A stretch of 8,220 nt of DNA from contig CAYVLI010000095.1 in NCBI GenBank assembly GCA_964452105.1, forward strand, positions 1 to 8,220. The letters run 5' to 3'. The DNA comes from CAYVLI01 sp964452105 [NCBI: uncultured Nitrospinota bacterium] (GTDB lineage: Bacteria; JAUXIQ01). Shown piece after piece: positions 1 to 7,436 of the stretch; the first letter of the stretch is position 1, and every line of letters begins with the position of its first letter. Position numbers and translations under genes: made by a program. The notes under the pieces were generated by a model. The model did no database searches. It was not told the origin of the DNA and saw only the letters and a program-made list of their open reading frames with translations.

Positions 1-3000
1 AGGATGACGCACTGCCACTGAACCTGAGCAACTTTTACACCAACACCATAGCCGACCTCAAAACACTCATTCCCACATCCAGCGATGTGATAAGGAATCA
101 GCAAACCAACGAAATCATCGATATCCTGTTTCCCGACGAGACCTTCAACGGCATACTGCAGTTTTCCACCATTTCAGGGACAGTCGTGGACAATGCTTCG
201 ACGGAGCCGGTTCAGGGGCTCCGCGTGTTCACATTCGCTCTGGACCGCAGCGTGGATGAGCAAGCTTATACTGACTTTAATGGTTCATACACCCTCGATG
301 AACTCCTCACGGGCAGCTACATCGTCTGCGTTGATGACCTGTTCTCCATTTTCCGCTTCACCTGCTTCGACAACGCTGTTCAAAACTCCACCGCCGCACC
401 CGTTGACCTTACCATAGGTGAAAAAAGAACCGGAGTGGATTTCTCTCTCCAGATGCCGGACAGCGTCGTTCCGTCGGTACAGTTCAAGGTCCACAACGTG
501 AACAACAACGGAACGATGGAGACCTGGCTGGAGGCCTTCGTATCAGATCCGGATGGAACGGTGCCCGGTACCATAACTTCCGTGACGGTGACCGGCCCCA
601 CCGGTTCCGGTATCATCAACGAGCCGCTCATATACACTAACCTGCCCTTTTTCGACCCCCGCTACCGCAAGATTTTAACCGACCTTGCCATGAGCGGTAC
701 CTATACAGTGACCGTGGTGGATACAGACAATAATGTGGTGACTGGCTCCGATACCATAACAGTAACGACCCTTCCTATGGTCGATTCCTCATCATTCTCC
801 ATTACGAATGGTCAAGTCCTGAATAATAGATCAATGATCTTCGATTGGCGGGGCCTGGTTTCCGGCACTGATTTTTATTACAGGACTATCTTCAAGGATA
901 CGGCTGGTGATACAGTGGCCGCCAGCGACGTAATCTCTACCACAGAGGCCGTTATCTCCGGGGGAGCGCTTACGTCCGGAGGCTCCTTCACGGTCAGGGT
1001 AAACGCTTATGACGGTAAAGACTTTTTCGATAGCGATAACATCACCATAAGCGATGCGGTGAGCTTTTCCGTGGACAGCGCCGCGGGAGGGCCGGGCGCC
1101 ATAAACGGATATGTCGTCGCTTATACGTCCGGGTTCCCGGTGGAAGGTGTAACCGTGGTCGCCTCCGATTACGCAACTTCACAACCCCTGGCCAGCGCCG
1201 TTACAGGTACCTCTGGTAATTACCAGATAAACGGGCTGCCCCCGGGGACCTACCGGGTAGGAGCATTTCCTCCCGAAGCGAGCGCCTATCAGGTTCAATA
1301 CTATTTGATGAAAAGCTTCTCTAACGCGAAGCCAGTTACCGTAAATGCAGACACCACGACCTGGAATATATATTTCGACCTGGAGGAAGCCGGGCGGATT
1401 TCCGGCATAGTTTTCGATGAAAACGTGTTTACACCCATCGAGGGGGTGCGAGTAACGGCCTTCCTGGCCGACACCAACGAGCTGGTAAGAAGCGCCGTCT
1501 CCGACGATACGGGTAATTACTCTCTTTCCGGACTCCCGCCTGGGGATTACATATTGCGGGCCATGGACCTCAACGGCCAATACCTTACCGAGCATTATGA
1601 TAACGTCATATTGTTTTCCCAGGCCTCACGAATTACGGTTTCCGAGTATAGCGATACACGAGATATTGATTTCAGCCTCGGGGCCGGAGGCGCAATCGCC
1701 GGAACGGTCACCGCGGGAGTACAACCCGTCGATGGAGATCGCGACAAGGTCCAGGTATTCGCGTTCGACGCAGATACCGGAGACCTGGTGAACTTTGCCA
1801 TGGTTAAAAGCGACGGCACATACTTGCTGCCCGTTTTCTCTCCGGGGACATATCGACTCCTGGCTCAGCCATTCAAGGCGGGCATTTTCGGGGAGCTGCT
1901 CGGACTGGCCTCCCAGTGGTATGACGGCACTGCATCAGGCGCACGACATTTCGGCGACGCCGCGAATGTACAGGTAGCCAGCTCCGTGGCCGGGAAAGAT
2001 TTTGCTCTTGCTCAGGGAGGCACAGTAAGCGGTTGGGCTATAGATTCGTTCAGTCAGACCGTTTTCGGCGCCAGAGCAGCGGCTTACGATTTCGATACCG
2101 GATTCCTGGCCGGTTTTACAGACAGGCCCGACTACAGCGGCCAGTATTCCATGGAGCTGCCATTGGGCAGGTACAGGATATACTTCGATAATTCCGATAG
2201 CTCTCTACCCAGCGGCTTCTTCGTGTCAAGTCAGCAGTCCGCGGAAGAAGAGCCTGATGCGGTTCCGGTCGAAATCTCGACCATAGGGGAAGTGGTATCG
2301 GATATCGATTTCAAAGGAGGAGATGCCGGCGCAATATCCGGCACAGTGGATTCCCAGAGCAGCGGTCAGCCCGTGAAAGGTATGCTGGTGGAGGCGCGGG
2401 ATTACTTCAACGACGGTTTTGTCAAGAAGACACGCACGGACAGCCTGGGCCGTTACTCCCTCAAAAATCTGCCTGCGGGTTCCTACCGCATCCTCATAAG
2501 GGCGGACACGAAACGGTACACAGACCGCTTTGCAGGCAGCAGCTACATCAGCCAGCGCCACGGAGATACGTTGGAAGCCTCGACGGGAGCCAGTCCCATT
2601 CCCGTTACATCGTCGAGCAACCTCACTGGCTTCGATTTCAATCTCCTGACGGACGGCTTCATTGAAGGGACCATCGTCAGGTCTTCCGACAATGCGCCTG
2701 TTCAAGGGATACTGGTGCTGGCGGAGGATACCGCTGCCAGTGGTTCCGAATTCGACAGACATGAGCTGAAAGGCTTTGCCCATACCAATGCCGACGGGAC
2801 GTACAGGATAAACGTGCCAGCGGGGACTTACCGTGTCTCGGCGCTTGACCTGAGACCGGTGCCAAGATATGCCGCAGCAGGATTCTCCGGACAGGTGACT
2901 GTTACATCTGGAGGCACGACTACGAGCATAAATATGTCCGTGAGCGGCGGCGGTTTAATCACAGGCAGCGTATTTGGCTCCAGCGCTGCAACCACGCCCC

Positions 3001-5855
3001 TTGCTCCAGTGCTGGGGGTGAACGTGGTGGCGGTCGAATCGGCCACGGGCGAGCCGGTGGCTTTCAACCGGCCGATTTATAATGGTTCATACGTTTTGAG
3101 GGTGCCGGCGGGCACCTACAAGGCCAACATAGACCCCATAGACCCGAGTATTGCAGGTCAGTTCTACGATGAAGCTCACAATTTCCTTCTGGCCGATTCT
3201 ATTATGGTTTCCAACGCGCTTACGACCAGCGGAATAGACTTTCCAGTGCCTCTGACAAAAACAGCCATAAGCGGCATTGTAACGGATTCTTCAACTGCTG
3301 GATCCATTAGCGGAGTCCGTGTGGTGGCGCAGAACATCGCCACCATGGAAGAGTTCACTGCTACAACTGGCGCCGATGGCAGGTACGCGATAGGCGATCT
3401 ATCAGTAGGCGACTACCGGGTCGGAGTAATTACCCGGGGAACGGTCTATCAACCCCAATTTTACAATAATGTACAGAGGCTTGGCCAGGGTGCTATTATA
3501 ACCACGGTGTCAGGCGAATTAACGAGTACCATAGACTTTTCTCTCGATGCAGATACCGATTCAGATGGGCTGCCCGACAACACCGAAGTGAATCTGGGCT
3601 CTAACCCTAATAACCAGGATTCAGACGCTGACAAAGTCAACGATTGGCTCGAGAATTACCTCAGTTACAGCCTCATCGACGCTAACAGCACGCCGACGAT
3701 TCCGGAACTGATCCAGGCCGGAAAAGGCCTTTTGAATAACGAAATGCTCCGGATGGCCGACGCAGCATTCCAGGCTGCGCTGGACCTCGCCCCCACTGGA
3801 GACCCGGGCGATCCGGAAGGCAACCTGTACAGGGCGGCCACCAGGATAGCGCTCCTGCTTCAGGATGATACCCTCAACTCTCTTCTGGACAGGTTTGGCT
3901 TCAGCCTGCTGGGCAGGGATATTTTTGACTTTTTCGGCGAGGGCCCGGACACGCTTCCCGCGAGTTCGCCCTCGGGACAGGAATTAAGTGACCTGGCCAG
4001 AAATATCATCATCCCTGCACTGAGCGCCTCCATAGCCAACCTAGATAATATAACCGACACCAACTTCAACATCAGTTTTTCCCATGTTATGCCCAAAATA
4101 GGTATGGTGGGAGTCCTGGACCCCAACCTGGTGGAGATAGACTATGCCGATGTGAAAATCATAAGCTCGATGCTCGGATTTCAGGGAGGGCTGCTTGAGC
4201 TTGCCACGGCCAATAATATTAATTTCGATATCGATAATGTCCTGAACATACTCGAGTCACAGGGACTGGGTAATATGCTCGCAGAGATCAAGGCTCAACT
4301 CAACAGCAGTGCAAGCCTTCTGAGCATTAATGCAATTACGCAGTTAAATACGGCCAAAACCCTGATTGCAAAGGCTATAAGCGATTATCTGGATGGTTCA
4401 TCGTCTCTCAGGCAGGAGACGGACAATCAGATCGACGACCTGTTCCAGATAAGCACTGAAGACGAGCAGATTGAACAGCGCTTCAGGGACGTGCTCAACG
4501 ATGTGTTACCTTTCTTCAGCAACAACAGAAGGGTAACCATCAGAGACCTGGATACATACGGAGTGAATTCTGTTGAAGATCTGGAGAGAAACGACAGTTT
4601 TACCCTGGACCTGCGACATCTCTTCGGCTCCGCAGCGGATTCCATAGCTGCACCCGACTGGAGGACGCTGCTGCTGAACAGCAGCGCCGGCGTCAAGAAG
4701 CTTTTACTTGGCGACGATACAGTGGACGGCATTCTGCCAAAGGTTAATCATCCGGTTACGGGCAAGCGTGTTGCCGAAGGAACAGCTTTCAGCAGCATAG
4801 CCGATGCGTTTTGCGATAACATAGCTACACTCTCCGATTACGTGAACCTGGGCGTGCCTTTCATCCCCCTGGCCGTCGCCGATACTTTCACCGTCTTCCA
4901 AACCCTCCTTGGCCCCAGGCAGGCGGGTTCGAGATGGAGATTATTCAGCTTCGATTCGGTAGGAGGTGGTTTCAAAGAGATAACGACAGCAGGAGATGAC
5001 ACGTTAAACTTCAACACAGGCTACTTCATCATAGCCTCCAACGGCTGCATAGCCAGCACGGTGGATTTCGGCATAACCGGAATCCCCGCTGTCCTGAGTG
5101 GAGACTTCACCTTCTCACTCGAAGCTGATAGCTGGACTCTTTTCTCCAACCCCTTCCATTTCGAGATAGCGCTGTCAAATGCCATGAGTTCCGACAATCC
5201 CTTGGAATTAGGCAGCGTTTTCCGGTGGAAAAAAGGAGTTGGCTCGTACGAGGTAACCGATAAGCTGTTCCCTTCCGAATCCTACTTCCTGTATAACTTC
5301 TCTTCTTCACCTGTCAGCGTAACCATCCTGCCGGTGTCTGCGGAAACGTCGCTTACGGGCCCCAGCGTCGCTCCCAAGAGCGCAAAGGAGAAAGTGGGTG
5401 TATCAGCTAAGTATCAATCCATGCCGCCTGCGTTAGGCCCATCGAGCTCTGGACCTTATGCAGATGTCAGGATAAACGATAGCAGGCTTTTTGCAGGCGA
5501 TACCCTGAGAGTCACCATGAACCTGTACAACCCGGGAACCGCCGTCAGGTCCGTGGATGTATATGTATGGCTTAATGATTCGGAGGGTAATCTATACATC
5601 TACGACCCATGGCAGGGAAGGTTCGTTGAAGGCAGCGGGCCTACCATTGCATCCTTCAGACTTCCCGAAGGGGACGCAATTACGGGATATGAGATAGTAA
5701 GACATCTTTTAGTCAAACAGAATCCCCTGGTGGCGGGGAAAAGGATGCCGGGTAATTACAGTGTCAGCATCTCCATCACCGAGCCGGGCGGAGCGGAACC
5801 TATAGGTGGCCGGATAGACTCAGCCGCTTTCACAATAGTTGAAGGCAAACGTTAG
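1..5855 (+). CDS. Giant multidomain surface/secreted protein with carboxypeptidase-regulatory-like repeats (5' partial)
   Basis: This is the C-terminal 1950 or so residues of a larger protein; the frame (first codon at position 3) is open to the left edge. With GTG at 87 as residue 1, I see: end of a helical module (before residue 25); a carboxypeptidase-regulatory-like (CRL, transthyretin/Ig-like fold) repeat at about 26-123; two Ig-like stretches at about 124-227 and 228-336; eight contiguous CRL repeats at 339-1156, each with a core like DGxYxLxxLPxGxYRV and ending in an IDFxL-type strand; a thrombospondin type-3-like Asp-rich segment at 1154-1189 (DTDSDGLPD, then DSDADKVND), probably binding calcium; a mostly helical region at about 1190-1560 with a TPR-like stretch near 1212-1250; two beta modules starting W1617 (WRLFSFD) and W1683 (WTLFSNP); and a C-terminal Ig-like domain at about 1789-1922. 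No catalytic motif, C-terminal sorting signal or membrane anchor is visible, and the signal peptide would lie outside. An extracellular structural or adhesive role is inferred. The GTG at 87 has no ribosome binding site and is not taken as the start. Confidence 0.88.
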   Translation, partial: DDALPLNLSNFYTNTIADLKTLIPTSSDVIRNQQTNEIIDILFPDETFNGILQFSTISGTVVDNASTEPVQGLRVFTFALDRSVDEQAYTDFNGSYTLDELLTGSYIVCVDDLFSIFRFTCFDNAVQNSTAAPVDLTIGEKRTGVDFSLQMPDSVVPSVQFKVHNVNNNGTMETWLEAFVSDPDGTVPGTITSVTVTGPTGSGIINEPLIYTNLPFFDPRYRKILTDLAMSGTYTVTVVDTDNNVVTGSDTITVTTLPMVDSSSFSITNGQVLNNRSMIFDWRGLVSGTDFYYRTIFKDTAGDTVAASDVISTTEAVISGGALTSGGSFTVRVNAYDGKDFFDSDNITISDAVSFSVDSAAGGPGAINGYVVAYTSGFPVEGVTVVASDYATSQPLASAVTGTSGNYQINGLPPGTYRVGAFPPEASAYQVQYYLMKSFSNAKPVTVNADTTTWNIYFDLEEAGRISGIVFDENVFTPIEGVRVTAFLADTNELVRSAVSDDTGNYSLSGLPPGDYILRAMDLNGQYLTEHYDNVILFSQASRITVSEYSDTRDIDFSLGAGGAIAGTVTAGVQPVDGDRDKVQVFAFDADTGDLVNFAMVKSDGTYLLPVFSPGTYRLLAQPFKAGIFGELLGLASQWYDGTASGARHFGDAANVQVASSVAGKDFALAQGGTVSGWAIDSFSQTVFGARAAAYDFDTGFLAGFTDRPDYSGQYSMELPLGRYRIYFDNSDSSLPSGFFVSSQQSAEEEPDAVPVEISTIGEVVSDIDFKGGDAGAISGTVDSQSSGQPVKGMLVEARDYFNDGFVKKTRTDSLGRYSLKNLPAGSYRILIRADTKRYTDRFAGSSYISQRHGDTLEASTGASPIPVTSSSNLTGFDFNLLTDGFIEGTIVRSSDNAPVQGILVLAEDTAASGSEFDRHELKGFAHTNADGTYRINVPAGTYRVSALDLRPVPRYAAAGFSGQVTVTSGGTTTSINMSVSGGGLITGSVFGSSAATTPLAPVLGVNVVAVESATGEPVAFNRPIYNGSYVLRVPAGTYKANIDPIDPSIAGQFYDEAHNFLLADSIMVSNALTTSGIDFPVPLTKTAISGIVTDSSTAGSISGVRVVAQNIATMEEFTATTGADGRYAIGDLSVGDYRVGVITRGTVYQPQFYNNVQRLGQGAIITTVSGELTSTIDFSLDADTDSDGLPDNTEVNLGSNPNNQDSDADKVNDWLENYLSYSLIDANSTPTIPELIQAGKGLLNNEMLRMADAAFQAALDLAPTGDPGDPEGNLYRAATRIALLLQDDTLNSLLDRFGFSLLGRDIFDFFGEGPDTLPASSPSGQELSDLARNIIIPALSASIANLDNITDTNFNISFSHVMPKIGMVGVLDPNLVEIDYADVKIISSMLGFQGGLLELATANNINFDIDNVLNILESQGLGNMLAEIKAQLNSSASLLSINAITQLNTAKTLIAKAISDYLDGSSSLRQETDNQIDDLFQISTEDEQIEQRFRDVLNDVLPFFSNNRRVTIRDLDTYGVNSVEDLERNDSFTLDLRHLFGSAADSIAAPDWRTLLLNSSAGVKKLLLGDDTVDGILPKVNHPVTGKRVAEGTAFSSIADAFCDNIATLSDYVNLGVPFIPLAVADTFTVFQTLLGPRQAGSRWRLFSFDSVGGGFKEITTAGDDTLNFNTGYFIIASNGCIASTVDFGITGIPAVLSGDFTFSLEADSWTLFSNPFHFEIALSNAMSSDNPLELGSVFRWKKGVGSYEVTDKLFPSESYFLYNFSSSPVSVTILPVSAETSLTGPSVAPKSAKEKVGVSAKYQSMPPALGPSSSGPYADVRINDSRLFAGDTLRVTMNLYNPGTAVRSVDVYVWLNDSEGNLYIYDPWQGRFVEGSGPTIASFRLPEGDAITGYEIVRHLLVKQNPLVAGKRMPGNYSVSISITEPGGAEPIGGRIDSAAFTIVEGKR
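1101..3554 (+). repeat. Eight tandem carboxypeptidase-regulatory-like protein repeats
   Basis: These are protein-level repeats of about 100 residues inside the giant gene. Approximate boundaries (residue 1 = codon 87) are 339-435, 436-534, 535-644, 645-746, 747-856, 857-955, 956-1056 and 1057-1156. Each opens with a strand of the form xIxGxV, has a middle GxVxVxA strand, then the core GxYxLxxLPxGxYR, and closes with IDFxL or a variant. Several (339-435, 436-534, 535-644, 956-1056, 1057-1156) carry an aromatic motif of the QYY/HYDN/QWYDG/QFYDE/QFYNN type about 30 residues before the closing strand; 645-746 lacks it. A ninth, separate copy lies at residues 26-123. The DNA of the copies is well diverged, so the array is old rather than a recent expansion. 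Confidence 0.82.
3546..3653 (+). other. TSP3-like calcium-binding segment (protein domain)
   Basis: Residues 1154-1189 of the giant protein are rich in Asp and Asn and follow the thrombospondin type-3 pattern DxDxDGxxDxxE, then DSDxDxxxDxxE. Such segments bind calcium and are common linkers in secreted bacterial proteins. This one marks the switch from the beta repeat array to the helical C-terminal region, so a calcium-stiffened hinge is a reasonable inference. Confidence 0.7.
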
Positions 5856-5866
5856 CGGGTGAGGGC

Positions 5867-6475
5867 ATGTGGTCTCCTAAACGGAGCCGGGCGATTCTGC
5901 TTGCAGTCATATCAGTATTCGTTTTTTATCTTGGTTATAACATAACCGAGAGGTTTCGGGAGGCGAAACAGCAACAGGGGAAAATCGAGGAAAAACGGAA
6001 ACAGGAGCAGGCCGGAGGGAGCAAAATCCCGGAATCCGGCCTTCCTTTTTTCAAGGAGTTCTCCTTTACCGAGTATAATGAAGGTGGCCGGTATTTTACC
6101 CTGAAAGCCCGGAGCTTTAGAATAAGGAACAAAAAAGTGCGTTTTTTTCGCATCGCCATGTTCAAAGAGGCGGTTATGGAAGATGTGCAGATCGAGTTCT
6201 TTAAGGATAAGGAATGGGCATCAACGATAAAGAGCCGGCAAGCAGTGATGGACCTCACGAGAATGTCTGCGACTTTCGTGGGAGACGTCAAAATCAAAGC
6301 CAGGGGAGACAAATCCCTGGAGTGCGATAGGATGGCATGGTTCAGGAAAACGGGCGTCATAAAAGTGAACGGTTCTTTTGTTTATAGAGAGGGCCCCAAA
6401 GAGTTAAGGGGCAGCGGATTATATTCCGATAACTATCTTACGAAGGTGAATTTAATTAATAGCAAGAGAAATTGA
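5867..6475 (+). CDS. lptC: LptC-like LPS export protein (inner-membrane anchored, periplasmic)
   Basis: The 202-residue product has the LptC layout. A short basic N-terminus is followed by one membrane helix at about 9-26, a charged Gln/Lys/Glu linker at about 28-55, and a beta-rich periplasmic domain at about 59-197. The domain includes FVGDVKIKA (137-145), SLECDRMAWF (150-159) and LRGSGLYSD (180-188), matching the strand pattern of the LptC/YrbK family. LptC sits on the LptBFG complex and passes lipopolysaccharide to LptA. The length is close to the E. coli protein (191 residues). The ATG at 5867 is 11 bases after the upstream stop, with a GGTGAGGG stretch just before it, so translational coupling is plausible. 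No lptA, lptB, kdsC or rpoN is seen here, although these often neighbour lptC. Assignment rests on pattern recognition; a distant LptC-family protein with another role is possible. Confidence 0.8.
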   Translation: MWSPKRSRAILLAVISVFVFYLGYNITERFREAKQQQGKIEEKRKQEQAGGSKIPESGLPFFKEFSFTEYNEGGRYFTLKARSFRIRNKKVRFFRIAMFKEAVMEDVQIEFFKDKEWASTIKSRQAVMDLTRMSATFVGDVKIKARGDKSLECDRMAWFRKTGVIKVNGSFVYREGPKELRGSGLYSDNYLTKVNLINSKRN

Positions 6476-6524
6476 AGCTGGAAAAACGCAGATTCAGCAG
6501 TCTCATCCCAGATCGGATTCCCCC

Positions 6525-7286
6525 ATGAATACTCCCCTTGTGATCATCCCGACATATAACGAAAAGGATAATATAACGCCCCTGGTAGAGGAACTGTTGT
6601 CCATAGGCGCAGAGTTGAGAGTACTGATAGTGGACGATAATTCCCCCGATGGCACAGGAGAGCTCGTCAGGGAACTGAGCGAGAGGGAGAGCAGGGTTCA
6701 TGCCTTGCATCGGCCATGCAAAATGGGTCTGGGGAGCGCCTACGTGCAGGCATTCAGGAAAGCGCTGCCTATGGAGGGGATTTCTCATATATGCACTATG
6801 GACGCCGATTTTTCCCACGACCCGTCACACCTGCCCGCTCTCCTGAAAGCCTCCGAGGAGAGCGACGTTGTGGTCGGTTCAAGGTATCTCGATGGTATAA
6901 GCGTGGTCAACTGGCCCCTCCTGCGCATCCTTCTCAGCTACACTGCCAACGCATATGCCAGGTTGGTTACCGGCATACCACTAACGGACTTTACCAGCGG
7001 TTACTGTTGCTATCGGAAGACGGTCATCGAGGCGCTGGACCTGGATTCTATTAAATCGGAAGGCTATGCTTTCCTCATGGAGATAAAATACAAGGCCTGG
7101 GTTAATGGGTTCAGCTTCTCCGACGTCCCCATCGTTTTTCATGAGCGACGTAACGGCTCTTCCAAAATTTCAAAACACATCATACTCGAAGCTGCTCTGT
7201 TGGCCTGGAAGTTGAGATTAGGCAAGCGATTCGTAACAGCCGAAGGGAAAGGAGCCGCTGTTGACAAACCACGATGCCTCAACTAA
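6525..7286 (+). CDS. Polyprenol-phosphate mannosyltransferase-like GT2 glycosyltransferase
   Basis: This 253-residue GT-A fold enzyme resembles DPM1/dolichol-phosphate mannose synthase. Visible motifs are PTYNE (9-13), VDDNSPDGTG (36-45) for the nucleotide-sugar site, MGLGSAY (67-73), the metal-binding DADFSHDP (93-100), GSRY (118-121), RxxLSxxANxYAR (134-146), DFTSGYCCYR (155-164) and a C-terminal EGYAFLMEI...VPIVFHERRNGSSKIS block. Enzymes of this group move mannose, or sometimes glucose, from a nucleotide sugar to a polyprenyl phosphate on the cytoplasmic face, giving a lipid-linked donor for glycosylation outside the membrane. There is no C-terminal membrane domain, so it is the short, soluble or peripheral type. 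The ATG at 6525 lies 49 bases after lptC, with only a weak CGGA ribosome site at 6514-6517. The tail after about residue 236 is unconserved-looking. The sugar and the final acceptor cannot be told from sequence. Confidence 0.87.
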   Translation: MNTPLVIIPTYNEKDNITPLVEELLSIGAELRVLIVDDNSPDGTGELVRELSERESRVHALHRPCKMGLGSAYVQAFRKALPMEGISHICTMDADFSHDPSHLPALLKASEESDVVVGSRYLDGISVVNWPLLRILLSYTANAYARLVTGIPLTDFTSGYCCYRKTVIEALDLDSIKSEGYAFLMEIKYKAWVNGFSFSDVPIVFHERRNGSSKISKHIILEAALLAWKLRLGKRFVTAEGKGAAVDKPRCLN

Positions 7287-7307
7287 TATTTGATAAGGTC
7301 TATACGA

Positions 7308-7329
7308 TAGCTGTACCGTAGCTGTACCG
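7308..7329 (+). repeat. Perfect 11-bp tandem direct repeat
   Basis: TAGCTGTACCG occurs twice head to tail (7308-7318 and 7319-7329) with no mismatch. It lies 15 bases upstream of the possible -35 hexamer. An 11-bp period is close to one helical turn, so two copies would present the same DNA face, as tandem activator sites do. It may equally be a chance slippage duplication. Confidence 0.8.
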
Positions 7330-7343
7330 TTAAAACGCTTCTC

Positions 7344-7370
7344 TTGCTGGAAATCGTCTGAAGATACAAT
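7344..7370 (+). promoter_or_regulatory. Possible sigma70-type promoter for the channel gene
   Basis: TTGCTG (7344-7349) and TACAAT (7365-7370) resemble -35 and -10 boxes. The -10 is one base from consensus, but the spacer is only 15 bases, which is short. Transcription would begin near 7377 and give a leader of about 60 bases. This is the best candidate in the gap, and it is weak. Confidence 0.3.
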
Positions 7371-7393
7371 CGGGATATTTTGATAACGGAGAC

Positions 7394-7422
7394 CCATTTT
7401 AAATGGAAGCTCTGGCGCTTCC
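7394..7422 (+). promoter_or_regulatory. Palindrome and hairpin abutting the channel ribosome binding site
   Basis: Two symmetric elements overlap by two bases. CCATTT-T-AAATGG (7394-7406) is a perfect 6-bp palindrome with a one-base centre and could be a repressor site. GGAAGC-TCTGGC-GCTTCC (7405-7422) is a perfect 6-bp stem with a six-base loop. The stem ends one base before the GGGGGA ribosome site, so folding in the mRNA could affect translation. They share the GG at 7405-7406. Confidence 0.4.
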
Positions 7423-7428
7423 GGGGGA
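7423..7428 (+). promoter_or_regulatory. Ribosome binding site supporting the TTG start
   Basis: GGGGGA ends 8 bases before the TTG at 7437, a normal spacing. An in-frame TGA at 7434-7436 lies immediately before that TTG and rules out any start further upstream, so this site decides the start of the channel gene. Confidence 0.5.
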
Positions 7429-7436
7429 TTGGATGA

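Larger units (their letters stand above)
7287..7436 (+). promoter_or_regulatory. Intergenic leader of the potassium channel gene
   Basis: This 150-base gap separates the glycosyltransferase from the channel. It contains an 11-bp tandem repeat (7308-7329), a weak promoter-like pair (7344-7370), a palindrome (7394-7406), a hairpin (7405-7422) and a ribosome binding site (7423-7428). No intrinsic terminator (GC-rich hairpin followed by a T run) is evident for the upstream genes. The amount of structure compared with the tight spacing upstream suggests the channel has separate control; that is inference. Confidence 0.45.

Noticed and set aside
87-89. GTG as the real start of the giant gene
   Set aside because: The frame is open to the left edge, there is no ribosome binding site before it, and the upstream codons continue a segment that resembles residues 1502-1550.
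2226-2783. A 185-residue open frame on the minus strand
   Set aside because: It is antisense to the CRL repeat array and shows no recognisable motif; it is a shadow of the coding strand.
6138-6152. TGCG-T7-CGCA inverted repeat and in-frame T-TTT-TTT slippery string inside lptC
   Set aside because: The stem is only 4 bp and lies within the conserved coding frame. The full-length frame gives an intact LptC-like protein, so neither a terminator nor programmed frameshifting is needed.
7287-7345. Terminator after the glycosyltransferase gene
   Set aside because: No GC-rich hairpin followed by a T run is present; the tandem repeat there is direct, not inverted.
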